A stretch of 64,000 bases of DNA from Phoenix dactylifera (GCF_009389715.1 NC_052402.1:24314013-24378012); one strand, 5' to 3'; positions 45,001 to 58,084 are shown, counted from the stretch's first letter. The notes: generated from the sequence alone by a model not told the origin. Program-made: numbers and translations.

Positions 45001-47600
45001 TTTTCTTGAATCAAATAAGATACAAGGTTTGGCACTAATTTTACTTCTTCCAGTTTGTTTCTCCCTTGAAGTAAATAACTTGTCACTCTGTGAATATGGT
45101 AAGATTGGAGTATTCTATGGGAACCCTGAAGTCACTAGTGGAGGGATTGCTTTGAAGTTCTTTGCATCACTTCGCCTTGAAATACGTCCTATTGGGAAGA
45201 TAAAGTCCGTAAGCCCAAGGACACTGGCTCTAGTTTCAGTTTGGCTGTGCTAATATTATATTTAATTTATCAAAATATCTACTGTTGACTTTCTAATGGT
45301 TATTATTCCTTTCTGCAGGCAAAAGGAGATGAAGACGTTGGAGTCAAGGTCCGTGTAAGAGTGCAGAAAAGCAAAGTATGTATAGCAAGATTAGGTTGTT
45401 CTTTTTCCTAATAAATTTATTCTGATGATATGAATCAGTATGACAAACCATGGTCACCTAATGATTGTTTTCACTACAAATTTCGTGACGTAGTATTTGC
45501 ACGCATCATTCAAGATGAGCTGATGCTGCTTTCTTTGTAAGAACAATTCTGTTTCCTTATTCTTTTTGCTTTAGGTGTCTAGGCCTTACAAACAAGCTGA
45601 ATTTGAGATCATATTTGGAGAAGGTGTCAGTAAACTGGTAATTTTGTACCCTGAGGACAGATTTTAGGATCTTATATGCTTAAAACAGACTACCTCTGAA
45701 GCGACTGACTTAAAATGCAGGGTTGTGTTCTGGATTGTGCTGAAATGATGGATGTTGTGGCCAAGAAGGGATCATGGTATAGCTATGACGAGCAAAGGTT
45801 CGGCATTTGCATTTGCAATCATTTATTATGGGGTAATGATGTAGATACATACATATATATAATATGCCTACATACATACGTACATACATGTGTGTGTGTG
45901 TATGTACGTATGTACATATATGGTGCTTCTTCATGCCTTCTCCTCAGCGTAAAGCAGTTACTATCATAAACTTAGCTGAGTTTCCGTTTCCAGCATCATC
46001 TGAAGACTTTATTGTAAAAGATACCAACTGCATGAAGTTTTGAGATAGCTTATAAAAATCTTGACCAGATACTGCTTTGTTGTTGGTTTTGAGTCTATGT
46101 GCTTATTGCTGTAAAGGACCAATATCTTAATGGATCATTTTCCTTTATTCTTATCTGACGGTGATTGACCTACATACATCAAGGGTCTCTCTTGCAAGTT
46201 CCTATTGTTTGAATGTTTTAAACACTCTGCCTTCCTGTGCATGCATCATGTTAAGTGCAGAATATAAACAAATGTCAGCAGCACAGGATATTTGTTTACC
46301 CAGCTGTGGCACCTACATTCCTAAATCCTGACGATCTGGAAAGCTCTCCAGTTGGATTAACGTATATGGAACTTCATATCTTGTGTGCCTTTTGCATCAA
46401 ACTTAGAGTGCTTCTCACTTTTTCTCTGTTTCAGCAAATTCTAATACCCTATTATCTTCAGGGGAGTTAATGTTTAATTATACATATTGTAGTTTTTTGT
46501 AGCAGAAATGACAGCATTTCTTGGATCGCTGCTGCAGGTGGACGATTACTTTAAATTACAGTTGTAGGATGTCATATTCTACAAGAGTTATAAGCTCAAT
46601 TTAGTATTTGTTTGTATTTGTATTAGCGTTTTGTCATAAACAATGACTACCATAACCAATATGGGCTTTTGTTAGTGAAAGCATATTAATTCCACCTGGA
46701 TGCAGTATCCAGATTCTTAAAGAATTACAGTGTTTTCTATAGTGTTCGTATATTCTCATACAAGTTTTTGCAGCTCCTCTAACTATTGTACTTTAACTTT
46801 CAAACAGATTGGGGCAAGGCAGGGAGAAAGCGCTGCAATATCTGAGGGAAAACCCTCTTATCTGCAGTGAAATAGAAAAGGTGCGAATGCCTATTCCTTC
46901 TGGACATCAACTGGATGTGTGTTATCCAAATTTAAACCTTTTGATAGAACCCTAGTCTCTTGTAATCTTAGTTGCAAGGCTGGAAGTTCAAATTTGTATT
47001 CACTTGTTCTTCGTTCCTTGTGATGGCCCAGTTTCTGTCGGAAGTATGCTTTCAATGCTCTTGAAAATCTAAGCAAGTTTATGCTAGCTGTTTTCATTTA
47101 TAGTCGCTTCATTGCTCAATAGTCATAAAAGTTGAAGCTAGAATGTGCTTTGCAATGGGTTCCATAAGGCTCGTGCGGTACCACCATTACACAGTTATTC
47201 TTTTTCTCCTGTCCGGTGCAAGGGGACTTGTGAAATATCTTCAGCTCAGTGAGCTGCAGAAATTTGTCAACAACATTGCAACCTGCTTTGTTGTATTCTT
47301 ACTCTGAACTATACATGTCTTTTGATGCATAATAAAGACCAAAACATTAGATGATGAGATCATTGAGTTGATCCGTGCATTCATGCCATTGTTCTGAAAT
47401 ATCAGATGTTCTGTGTTGGTGAATTAAAGGAAAAATTTTATTATAATATCTGTTTTACTTGGAATGGATATTTGTCATATAACATTATGTCATAGCAGGC
47501 TGTTCGAGCTGTTATGATGGAGGAGACGAGACATATGAGCCTTATAGCCTTTGGCCAGTCATCAACTGCTGAAGACGAGATCATATATGATGAGAAATGA
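39065..47600 (+). CDS. RECA1: RecA homolog, chloroplast type, complete, 13 exons
   Basis: Exons: 39065-39256, 40078-40169, 40271-40346, 43015-43077, 43234-43363, 44739-44824, 44901-45026, 45104-45208, 45319-45375, 45575-45637, 45721-45797, 46808-46880, 47499-47600. All have GT-AG borders, the phases match, and the product is 413 aa. Residues 1 to ~50 look like a plastid transit peptide (Ser/Pro/Phe-rich, few acidic residues). The RecA core starts at [19 protein letters not shown] (residue 65). Walker A GPESSGKT is residues 123-130, [11 protein letters not shown] begins at 148, Walker [11 protein letters not shown] is 197-206, and the DNA-binding loop region follows ([20 protein letters not shown]). 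RecA forms ATP-dependent filaments on single-stranded DNA for strand exchange; the plastid form maintains chloroplast DNA. Targeting is inferred from closeness to Arabidopsis RECA1 and not from tests. Confidence 0.96.
40681..41601 (+). repeat. Diverged direct duplication in recA intron 3
   Basis: Copy 1 is about 40681-41059 and copy 2 about 41224-41601. Shared phrases in the same order are TTAGGGGA(A/G)CTTATA, AAAGATAAGCCTTGAAAT, TTAAGAAAAT(A/G)AT and AAGGCC. They are diverged, so the duplication is old. It lies within the 2.7-kb intron 3 and does not touch exons. Confidence 0.7.
45877..45921. repeat. ATAC/GT-type microsatellite in recA intron 11
   Basis: CATA and CGTA repeats pass into a (GT)n run and back to GTATGTACGTATGTA. 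It is simple repeat sequence. Confidence 0.85.
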
Positions 47601-48692
47601 TCCCTCAGCATAGCTTGTGCTTGGTTTATCGAAATTGTGCACACCTATGGAACAGGGCATCTGATAGTCTGATGTTGCTGAAAATTGTCAGCCAGACACC
47701 GTTTGGAGCAGTTATCCTCAAAGAAAGATTTGATCAGTTACTGCAGCAATTTGGCTGTCATGAAGTTCTTGTTGGAGCAAAAGGGTATATAAGAATCATT
47801 ATTCGTACACTTCATTTGTATCACTATACTCTCCTTTTGTTTTATACATCAGGTTTCAACCATGGCAGCTTTTTTGTATGGTATGAGCACCGGGAATTGC
47901 CATCTTTTTCTATCTTTATTTAGTATGAAGGATGACCTTTGAATTGTGCTGTAGTAACAGATTTCACCAAGCCTTACAGGCTTATAAGTTATCACCCATC
48001 ACAGATATATAAAGAGATGTTAAAAAGCGGGTTGTTTGTAGCTCCATCTAAAGTTGAAGTCACAGCACTTGTGTAACAATTCAGGCCTCATCCAAAATGG
48101 CTAGCCGGAAAGTATTATTTAGGTTCCTTTATTCTATGTAAGTATCCAATATTTATTTAGCAAATAACCGATATGGGGCAATATAAGACTCAGACAGTTA
48201 TTTTCACATCTATATTTATCTATCTTTCTTTTGAGATAAGAGCAACTATTGTTTGAAAACAAGCAAAACTATTGATATATTAGCAGTTTGGTATCATGCT
48301 CGAGCAGATAATATAAGCACGTTCAGGTTGGTTTTATGTCCCATAGGGGAATGCAGCAATTGAATCTGCTGTTTGGAAATTAAAATTCACTACATTCTAA
48401 TTTTTTGTGACTGTTAATGAAGCCAAGGCAATCTGACTGACAACTTTGATCTTTCATTGCTTGAAGAACTCCATACCTACATCCCTGGTCGCTTGCAGAT
48501 ATGATAATAATGTTTGTTCTCCTTGGAGAACCAAAAGCAATTTCCATGTCTATTCATGTCTTTGGTACATATACTCTAGGATTACCTAAAAGAACAGATA
48601 TTGCTGGAGCTTTTATCAACAAAAATGGGAAGCCTTTCTTAGTAATTGATTTTATTTGTATACAAATAAGCATATGTTCACATTTAGACTGA
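47601..48692. other. Intergenic spacer between the convergent recA and VPS2 genes
   Basis: This should hold both 3' UTRs, since the two stop codons face each other 1.09 kb apart. No additional exon or mobile element is recognised. Confidence 0.5.
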
Positions 48693-50238
48693 TCAGATGT
48701 GTCGCAGGGATGCCAACCTCTTCTCCAGATCATCAACTTCACTGTTTGCTGGAGATGTATCAGTTCTGCAAACACATAAGAATATCAGAATACAGATAAA
48801 AATTGAGAATGAGTAAGAGGAAATAAAAGTTCGTAGCTTAAAATCAGTAATTTCACATTCATCTCTCTCCCCCACCCACCCCCCCTCCAAAAAGCTGCAA
48901 CTTGGACTCCTTTAACTTTCTTTTACTGTTTTGAGCATAATGCATGAAACAACTTCGTTGCAGCAGCAGAAGGAAAGATATCTGAAGGCATCCTTGACTT
49001 CTACATACTTAATAGTTCTCCATAACCAAATGATTTGTAGAATACAACTGTGATCTCTTAGTGCCCAATAACTGAAGGCATTTTTGGCTTCTAGGTACTC
49101 AACAGGAGTTCTCCAATGAAGATATGATGTGCAGGGAACTGTAATCTCTTAGCGAACCATATGGCTTGAGCAGCTTCCACTGCCCATTGCTTTAGTTTGG
49201 ACATGGTACACAGATAAAAATTATTTCAGCTAATATGACATTTTATAGTTGATGATTTCAACTTCTTGTAAAGCAGTACCATGCTCATTGGATTGAACAA
49301 GATACGCCTCGAGTCTAAAGAAAATATAGTAGAAATTTGATTCCTTTGCATCAGGTATCCTACGGGATGAGTGATCACGTTGCATTGGCCTCCAGATACT
49401 TAAATTTGCACCCAAAATAACCAACTCTCTATAGTTAGCGATCCCAAAGTACAAGCAAACAAAAACTAATCATAGACTAAATCACCTCCTTCGTCGCTCG
49501 GCATTTTGGAGAGTTTCTCTAGACATCTACAAGAGATACTTCCTATCCCTTGTACTCTTTACTTTCTGTTGATTTGGCAAAATGTATTCACGTTAGAGCT
49601 ATATAAATTGCTGCTTTTACCAAAAAAACAAAAAAAACAAAACTAATCTAGAATTCTTGTCCTGAACTCCTTGAGATATTACTGTCTTGTTTAGAGTGAG
49701 CATAAGGCATAATTGCATAAACACCATTTAATGAACAGTAAAAAGAAACATGTATTTTGTACCTTGTGGCATTGCCTACTTTCTTGTTGTTCGCTGCAAT
49801 CCGGCCTTTAGGAGCTGAAGATAACTATGAAAGTCAAGAAAAGAGGAGATTAGATCAGCATCAAGCTTATCCATATTGATGAATCAATTAAACATGTATA
49901 TATCATTTGAAACTGCATCCTGATTATACTCTCTCTCCCTCAAATAAAAAAAAGGGCTACCTGTGAGGCAACATCAACACCAATTTCGACAAGCACCTGA
50001 AAAGGAACATCAAGTGAAAATGAGATTGTCATTTCAACTTTGCAATACAGATTGACAAGGAAACTGAAGCGAAATGGGATTTATTTTTGGCTGCTCTAGA
50101 AGAATGAGTTCCATGGTGAATCCCAGCCTAATTGTAAAACTGCAGCAGTTAGTCTACCTGATTAGTGAGCTCTTCTGTTTCCTCCTCTGCCTCGTCTTTA
50201 TCCAAAGCTTCATATGTAGCCTCTGACATCATCTCAGT
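48693..50238 (-). CDS. VPS2.2: VPS2 (CHMP2) ESCRT-III subunit, C-terminal 4 exons only
   Basis: Exons in order of translation are 50238-50158, 49996-49961, 49824-49763 and 48765-48693, with GT-AG borders and intact phases. They encode the last 83 residues, starting TEMMSEATYEALDKDEAEEE and ending at TGA. The segment KDEAEEETEELTNQVLVEIGVDVASQLSSAPKG-type order matches plant VPS2.2/VPS2.3. The tail DDLEKRLASLRHI is a MIM1 motif (consensus ..L..RL..L(R/K)) that binds the MIT domain of the Vps4/SKD1 ATPase. ESCRT-III subunits form membrane-remodelling filaments at endosomes. The N-terminal two thirds (helices 1-4, about 130 residues) were not found between 50239 and 64000, so they lie beyond a huge intron or are lost. 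VPS2.2 versus VPS2.3 is not resolved. Confidence 0.85.
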
Positions 50239-50433
50239 CTGCATAGAAAAATAATATATTTCTTCTTGAAAGTAAAATTCTATGGGTAATTAATGCAGCT
50301 ACTCTGAAAACAGATATGACATTGACGACTTGATCGAGAATTTATTTGTCTTCAATCTTTTGATTTTCAGTCATTTATGATCTCAAACAAGTCCTCCAAG
50401 GACAACTACAGCCTCCAAACAGCAAGTTGTTCC

Positions 50434-51358
50434 CCAGACTGTGCGGACTGCTCAGGTGAGAAGCCTGTTTTTCATGTCCTGTCCTGATCAGTTGCCTGAG
50501 AGCTGCTCAGATTTGGGGACTGCTGCGAGCCCCCCCCCCGATCCTCAGCCACGATGGTTGTCTTCCGAGGACTTCCTACAGTCTCTGAAGACCTCTGCGT
50601 GGAGTCCGGGGCAGGAGGAGTCAGGAGTCCCGACTTTCTATCTAGTCTATCACTATTAGCTAGATACCAATGCCCGGATCTTCGAAGACATCAAAGTGCA
50701 TCTGAGATACGTGGTGAACAGGATGCTTCTCTAGGCAGTGGAGGTCTTCCACCCCGCCACTCCGTCGTCCCTTAAGATAGCCGGAAAAATTTAGGGCCCC
50801 TCTTTCGCTTTTGCAGTACCCAGGACCGTATTGGTCTCATGGGAGCTCCCACTCCCTAGTTTTCTCAAGATGAACTTCCATAAAAGTGTTGGCGAGGGGG
50901 TGGATCAAGAGGTGCGTGCTTTGTCATCAGAGACCACGAGGCCAGACTGATAGCAGCAGGAGGTTGGTGGATCTACGACACGGTGGCTGCATGAGAGGGT
51001 GTTACCTATGCGAGGCGGAGGCTGGAGCAGACCACATCCTCCTCGAGAGTGATTCGGCCACGGTGATCGAGTGGATCCGGGATTGGAAACGTGGTGTTGA
51101 TTCTAGACCGCTGCTTCAGAATATCCGCAGACTCTTAGCCGAGTGTGGACTATCCTGAGCTTTTGCACATCTTCAGGGAGACGAATAGCGTTGTTGATTG
51201 GGTGGCTTCCTTCGCAGCCCACTATTCTAGGTGCTTTGCTTGAATAGACCCTGTGTCGGTGCCTGTTCCCTTATACTGTCTTATCGTTTCTGATTCAGTT
51301 AGCTGTACTCACATCCATCGTGTATGAGCCGCTGTTGTACCAAAAAAAAAAGGGAGAG
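50434..51358 (+). mobile_element. 5'-truncated L1-type LINE, 925 bp, with target duplications
   Basis: Perfect 13-bp duplications AGCAAGTTGTTCC flank it at 50421-50433 and 51359-51371. An A-run at 51342-51351 near the right end shows plus orientation. The 3' part encodes an RNase H-like region: GGACFVIRDHEARLIAAGGW near 50905, then FRETNSVVDWVASFAAHYS near 51175. Frames are interrupted, so the copy is dead. The perfect duplications suggest it is fairly recent. It lies just upstream of the VPS2 exons. Confidence 0.88.
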
Positions 51359-51371
51359 AGCAAGTTGTTCC

Positions 51372-52693
51372 ATCACTAGGCCAGTTATCATGGTCATCAA
51401 GTTACGAGTCTGCCTCCAATAGAATTCATCAAATGTGTTCAAAGATGCTGATGAGGTTAAAATACACAACCTAGTAATGGTATCCAAAACTCAAATGCTG
51501 GTTGACTTCTCAGAAGAAACTTTTTGATCAATAGTTTGAAGCAAATCCAATGCAGCATTTTGTTGGATGGCAGACCTCCAGAAAAGGTAACTCTTATTGA
51601 CAAAAGCCTATATGAATTGAGATGTATCTAAAAATAAGTCTCTAAGATTGAAACTTAGTGTAGGAAGAAAATACATCATGCGATAGGAAGGCTATGTAAT
51701 GATGGTTTTTGTCACCTAACACTTCTTGTCTAGTGTCATCAACAAAATCGGCGGAACTGGTACCAGGCACCATACCGGTTGTCCAGAGAGACGAGTCGGT
51801 ACGGGCCCGTGCCATGTCGGGTCTGTACCGATATAGTAGAAGAGGCGGAGGAGAGAGAGAACGATAGAGGAAAAGAGAGAGAAGGAGAAGATCGAGAGAG
51901 GTCGGTGGAGAGTCAACGGAGGGCCGAGAGCTGCCGCATGGAGGAGGCAGAGGCCGAAGAGCTACCAAAAACCGGCGGAAGAAGGGCTCCCTCCGGTCCC
52001 CTATTTCGTTTGAAATAGGAGTCGGAGGGGGTCCTTTTATTTTTGATGTTTTTAAGTGAAAGTCTGCTCCCTCCAATAATTGCAGCATGACCTTAGGCTG
52101 TTAGAATGCAATTTTTAGGGATTCCATATCTCTCAGTTATGAATAGACCCAAGGACCCTTTAGGCAAGCAGGAAAAAAAAATCCTCTAGCTAAGTGATAT
52201 TTGTTCTCTCTAATTTATTCTTCTTCTTCTTCTTCGTCTCCAACCAAAAAATCTTCCTCCGACTTGAGCATCAGAGAACCCGGTTGGAGCCAATCCAGCG
52301 AACTCACTGACCTTATTTGTTGTCTTGCAGATCCACGAAAGCAGCCTGTATGATCGATCCGAGATCGATAGCATCAATAACTATTTTCAGCTATACCTGC
52401 AAACATATATCCAAGGCATGCTGATGGGATCATTATAAAATCTACATAAAGAAAAATAAAATTAAGAAAGCCTGTGCATAGTTTAACCAGGAAGAGTCAA
52501 ATGTTCAACCTCTGGATAGCATGGAAAGAAGGTTGGCGTGTTAATGTATTTTGATGCAAGAGCTTTTCCATCCCGCTGTACTTCCGCCGCCAGAGATTGT
52601 GCCATGGCACCCTACCTTTCTCCCCCTGTCCGCCTCCCTGCCCTCGGTTCCAACTTATCAGCTTTTTATTTTGTAACGCACAAACAAATATAT
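51372..52693. other. Unassigned region
   Basis: The stretch 51735-52030 is purine-rich, with GGTACCAGGCACCATACCGG and GGTACGGGC-type phrases that look like a decayed repeat. A 40-codon minus-strand frame beginning MAQSLAAEVQRDGKALA ends near 52490. I could not tie it to any family. Confidence 0.4.
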
Positions 52694-52742
52694 CTTATAT
52701 ATATATATATATATATATATAGATAGATAGATTAGATAGATA
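52694..52742. repeat. (AT)n-(GATA)n microsatellite
   Basis: About 13 AT dinucleotides run into GATAGATAGATTAGATAGATA. Confidence 0.95.
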
Positions 52743-55554
52743 AAACAATGATGAGCAACCGGCAACTCTTCGCCGGCACCTATCAAGGAAACAAATAATG
52801 TATGAGCTTGTTACTCCTTTCTCAAATTTTCAATTATAAGAAATAATGTCCCAAGATAGGACAAATAATGTTCCATAACATCATAATTAGGGTTACAAAT
52901 GGATTAGCTCCCCCAATTTTATAAACAAATAATCATTTTGGATCTGGACAAATTCATTAGCTGATTCAGTAGATGGGGGGCCGGATCTATAGAAAAATTT
53001 TTAGACCTAGTCGATCGCTCAAGTTTGTGCATCATAACACTCTATGTATCACACCAACTTTATTAAGTTCAACAATGCCATTATGCCATGTATCATTCCA
53101 GCATGCCTTTCCTTTATTAGGTTTGGGCATCACCAATCTCCATATGCCACATGGCATGCAAGCGGTTAAGTAGATTTTTTTTTCTTAATCAAGTTTGTGC
53201 ATTAGTACTGTTGGAAAGTGTCATGGAGTTGCTATATAGTCACCGTGCCCAATCACAACTATTTAGATGATTCACTTTTCTTAGAAGTCATTTTTCTCAG
53301 CAGATATCCTATAGCATTTTGATTAAGAAGCAAGCTTATATAATGACGACCGAGACACTTCCATCCCTTTTATTTTTCAACGGTTTTTGTTCCAAAAAAA
53401 ATACAAAAATGCAAAATTGTGGCACTTAGATCCTTGCTCTAACTAGCTTTTTGATACAATGTTTGCATGGCACACAATTGTCGTTATTTATCTGAAGATA
53501 TTACGTAAGTAGAGCTGCATGCAGTTAGAAATTAGCAAATATGGTTGCATGAACGCTTGCATGTATCTCAGACATCGCAGTTGTCCTCAATGGCCATAAT
53601 ATAGTTTGCTCTTAGATGTAGACCAAGTAGCATGGCAATAGAATATAGTTTGTTTTACAAAAGTTTAGTTACATGGAAATCTATAATTTAGAAATTAATG
53701 AGCTGTTGCAGTAAGTGGATTTGTACAGTGTCTAGAAAGGATGTCATCTCCACCAAAAGCACTGAACATGTGGGCTTCATGATTGTGTACAAGCCTAATT
53801 GCACCTCCACCAAGTTGATTAGATCAAATTGTACTATTACATGGCCTAATCTTCTCCAAATATTAGTTTGTTCTCTCCCCAACATGTACCATGGTAAAAA
53901 TTAAGGCTCTAGGCAGGTTATTAATTTAATTTGACCCACCAAACCCTCACCCTATCACACAGTTTTTCCATTCAAGAACTTGCAATTTTTTAAGGCACCC
54001 AGAGCTTGCTGCCAGTCTTTCCCAAAATAAGTCTCTACTGTAACTTGTATTGTAACTTGTATTGCATTAGTTCGTCCCCCAATCATTTTTAGAAGTGAGT
54101 GTGTTTAAATCTTATGGTTTCTAAATTCAATAAAAAATAAAAAAAAATGGAAAAAGTGGACAATATATCTTGTATTTCTACATAATAGTTTATGCAACAT
54201 ATTCAGATAAGTTGACTATTCTCCTCTAGTGTAGAGAAAGAGAGAGAGACGTGAATGTGGTAAGCATGCATATTTCTCATTAGTTACATGAATACTGTAT
54301 TTCGACAAAAATGCTCACAAGTTTATAATTGCATCCATAGTCCAAATGCTATAGAGATTAAGGACTTGGTACGCGAGAATTTTTTTTTTCATTGGAATAT
54401 TTTTTTGAGAAAAATGATTTCTGAGAATATGATGTTTGGAAAATAGTTTTGGCATGTTTGATTGATCATAGAAAAGTGGCACATTCTAAAGTGGCTTATA
54501 TTTGGTTGAGTATCTATTTTTTTTGAAAAAATTATATGAAATACCTATTATACCCTTAATAAAGAAAAAGATCTTATCCATGGATTTTTGATGGCTTAAC
54601 CATACTTTTGAAAAAAAACAAAATACCTCAATTTCTAACCGGTGGAACGCAGCTTTTCCATGTTCCCCATAGGTTTTTCTTTTCCATGGATATGAAAATT
54701 TTATTTTGATGAGAATATTACTTTTCCATCTCTCTCATTTGAAAACTTCAATCAAACAAAAGGTATTTTTTTTATTTTTTCATTGATCATATTTTTTTTC
54801 TTCTTTTCCAGCGAACCAAACAGGCCTAAGGGTTTTGGTAGAGTTGGTAAGGTGAATGCACCAGATGCACCTAAAGCCAACATAGCTTGCTATTAGCAAC
54901 CCTAAATCCGAGCCGAATGGGCTGAAATGATGGCTTTTTGAGGTCATTGAATGGTTCTGGTGGCCACCTAATCTCCAATACTTAATTAAATATTGCACCT
55001 TGTTTGTCACCAGTTTGGCTCATTATCTAAAGTTTCTTTTAGACCTTATACATCACCTTTTATGCCACCTTGCCTTTGATATAATAAGCTTTATTGAAGA
55101 TGTCACTTTAGCAAGTCCTGAGATGGATGTTACTTCTGGCCCAGTCTTCAAAATGGGATGGTTGAAAGGCCACAACCATAAGATGCTATATTTCGTAGTT
55201 AAGTTATCTTACAGCACAAGATACAGAAAGGAGTACTGGAGAGGATTTTTTTATTAGGAAGATCAGAAGATGCTAAAGATTACCTTTAAATGTTGCTTTC
55301 TTTCTTCATGATCAACAGTGTCATTATGGTGCTCATCACTACATTTAGAGAGGAACGAGAAATATGACTGCCAACTTATATTTGTTAATTGTTTCCATAG
55401 CTTCTTATATATGCTAGCTAGTAACTCCAAACGTGTAATTCTGCATGCAAATGCAAATCGAGTCAAATATTTCTACTTAGATAAAGTATTACATTACCAT
55501 GATAGAAGGAAAACGACCCTCTATAAGTATGCTACAAAATTTGACCTTGAAAAT
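52743..55554. other. Intergenic region left of the Sirevirus
   Basis: No gene is recognised. A block at about 54366-54825, ending CCAAACAGGCC, may be a MITE, but its left end was not defined. Confidence 0.4.
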
Positions 55555-57114
55555 TGTTGCCGAGAGATGGTCACCCAAGAGGGGGGTGAATTGGGTGTTT
55601 TAAAAACTTTTTGCCTAATTAAAAATAAAACACACAAATATATGAACTAAAATAAAGATAAAGAGATAAGAAGAGACAACCACAAACACACGGTTTTATA
55701 GTGGTTCGGAGCCTTCACCGCTCCTACATCCACTCCCCAAAGCGCCTTTGGGAATTTCCACTATAATCCAAGATTACAGTACGGTAGTTTTGCGAGTTCA
55801 CTACCCAACTCGTTGTTTTACACCGGGCTCACAACAAACCCTAAAACCCCCAATTTCTCTTAGGCTTGGGACGCCTTTCCATTGTTCCAAGTCCCTTGAC
55901 TGGAACAAGCACCACAATAAAAGAGTTTACAAAAGGAAATAAAAGCTCTAAGAAGCAAATATAACAATTATGAATAATGTAACCCGGAAGAATCCTTTTG
56001 CCGTTGGAAGCGTGGGAAATGTTGATTCTTCCGAGGTGGAGCGCATAGGGTTGAGTGTGAGCTTCGAATCCCGAGCGCACAAGAGTGGTTGAGCTTGAAA
56101 TCGCTTGGGAGACTTGAGAATACTTGATTTCCTTCCTTGAATGCACTCACTCCCTTGAGCTTTTCTTTCTAACTTCTCTCTTGAATGATCTAGCTTTTTT
56201 TTGGTTGGTGAAGAGTTGTTAAGAACCACTTAAGAGGTCCCTTTTTATAGCCCAAAAAGCAAATATAGCCGTTAGAAACAAAAAGAGAAGGATTTGAAAT
56301 TCAAACCAAACCTGAAAAGCTGTCAGTCGCGTCCCAGGCGCTCCGGGGACGTCTCCGCTACAACGAGGGACGTCTCGCCTACAGGATTTTACTTTTTATG
56401 TTGTCTGGGGTCGACTCGGCACTTTACGGGGACGTCTCGGCTTGTCTGCACTTTTTGAGTGGGGACGACTCCGCTGCCTTGGGGACGACTCCGCTTCTTT
56501 ATCTCCGAAAGACATGTCCTCTGGAATTTCCTGAGAGAGTCGACTCCGCTCTTTCAGGGGACGTCTCGGCTCGTCTGCACTTTATGCATGGGGACGGCTC
56601 CGCTGTCTCAGGGTCGACTCCGCTGCCTTATCACCGAAAAAACCATTCTCTGGAAAACCCTGAGAGAGCCGTCTCGGCTATCTTGGGGACGACTCGGGAA
56701 CTCTCCTTTTTACCTGCGGGGACGACTCGGCGTACAGTGGGGACGTCTCGCGCATATCTCTTGAAAACTGCCTTTCTGCCGCCACTGAGAGAGTCGACTC
56801 CGCTACTGAGAGAGTCGACTCCGCTAACGCGGGGACGACTCGGCAGGTGCCGGGGACGTCTCCAAGTATGCCAGTTCTTCCTGTTTGTGCCAGAGACGTC
56901 TCTGAAACTATCAGGAGACGTCTCGGCTGTCCCTGAACTTTTTCATTAACTCAAAATGTTCTTCAATGAATTCATAAAAATTATGGAAACTTGCCTAGAC
57001 ATTTCTCAACAATATTCTAGATAAAACACATGAATTTCTTAATTAAATTGTTAAGATATAATGGAATTATGCTCTAGTGTTTTGTATTCATCAAAATCCA
57101 TTAGGGGGTCAACA
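55555..57114 (-). mobile_element. 3' LTR of the Sirevirus, 1560 bp (fossil)
   Basis: On the minus strand it starts TGTTGACCCCCTAATGG right after the polypurine tract and ends CATCTCTCGGCAACA, so the ends are TGTT...AACA. The partner LTR is beyond the window, so age cannot be estimated from LTR divergence. Confidence 0.85.
56330..56935 (-). repeat. Cluster of palindromic GACGTC/GTCGAC motifs in the Sirevirus LTR
   Basis: About 20 irregularly spaced copies of the core (G/A)GG(G/A)ACG(T/A)CTC(G/C)GC, or GAGTCGACTCCGCT, occur in 600 bp. The centres GACGTC and GTCGAC are palindromic. Sireviruses are known to carry repeated palindromic motifs in their LTRs; the base sequence here is its own variant. 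Confidence 0.85.
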
Positions 57115-57805
57115 ATCTCCCCCTTTTTGATGATGACAAAACACTGAGTATATGCAAAATTTGAAATTTAAACATATACACAGTATTTGATCGGATGTAC
57201 AAGTATAATATTTTGGCCTAGATACAATGTGCATCACTCAATTCAGTTCTTTCCTTGTGCATAAGATTGATCTTTATAGTTCTTAAATGATTTTGGCATA
57301 TGAACTGAGTTTGAATCAAGTTAAAATGAAATATTGATGCTGAAGATAATTGAAAGCTAGATTCTTTTTGACTCCCCCTTTCTTTTCCAGAAGGGCAATT
57401 ATCTTAAAATCAATATTCTTCAATTTTATCTTTCCTAATTCAACTTTGGAGTATGATTAAAAAATTTTGCATTCCATATTCAATATCCATGTCTACTCCC
57501 CCTTTCATACTCCCCCTTTCAATATCTCCATATTCAATATCTATTATAAATTTTGCATTCCATATACTATCTACTCCCCCTTTTTGTCAGCAACATGAAG
57601 GGGACAAATTATCCTTAGGTGCTTAAGACTCAATTTATAGTGGAATTCAGCATTCATTTTACTCAAGGATATTCAAGTTGTGCTCTCCCTGTCCAAGTCA
57701 TTTCTATTAATGTATTCATATCACTCCCCCTTTGTTTTGGAATTCATTTCAGACTTATCTTTTAGTTTAACATAGTTATCACAAGATGTGCTCCCCCTGT
57801 TTTAT
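57115..57805 (-). other. Polypurine tract and repeated polypurine tracts
   Basis: The tract next to the LTR reads AAAAAGGGGGAGAT on the minus strand. Further copies of GAAAGGGGGAGT or close forms lie near 57370, 57495, 57510, 57575, 57725 and 57790. Multiple tracts before the 3' LTR are a known Sirevirus hallmark. Confidence 0.8.
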
Positions 57806-58084
57806 GTGCATTGTTTCTTTGTATCAAATTTGAACACTCAAGGTATGTGGTAAGATTTTTATGGCATATCATACAATCACATACACAATCACAGAAACAC
57901 ATACGCAGAATTGGCAATGTACACAAAGTGTTCAAAAGAGATTGTATTCATTCATATGTCATCATAAACCTTTGAAGTCAGTACATAGTCAAAAGAAGAA
58001 ATCATTACAAGTATTGATTTCTAATACAAAAGGTGTTTCAAAATAGCCTAGGATTTACAAAAAGAAGATCCTACAAGATATCCA

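Noticed and set aside
52490-52610. 40-codon minus-strand frame MAQSLAAEVQRDGKALA... in a small GC-rich island
   Set aside because: It could be a lone exon, but there is no family match and no partner exon was found.
53688-53904. Overlapping 65-68 aa frames on both strands
   Set aside because: Chance open frames. No splice context or domain.
54366-54825. Possible MITE ending CCAAACAGGCC
   Set aside because: The right end resembles a Tourist terminus, but no matching left terminus or TTA/TAA duplication was found.
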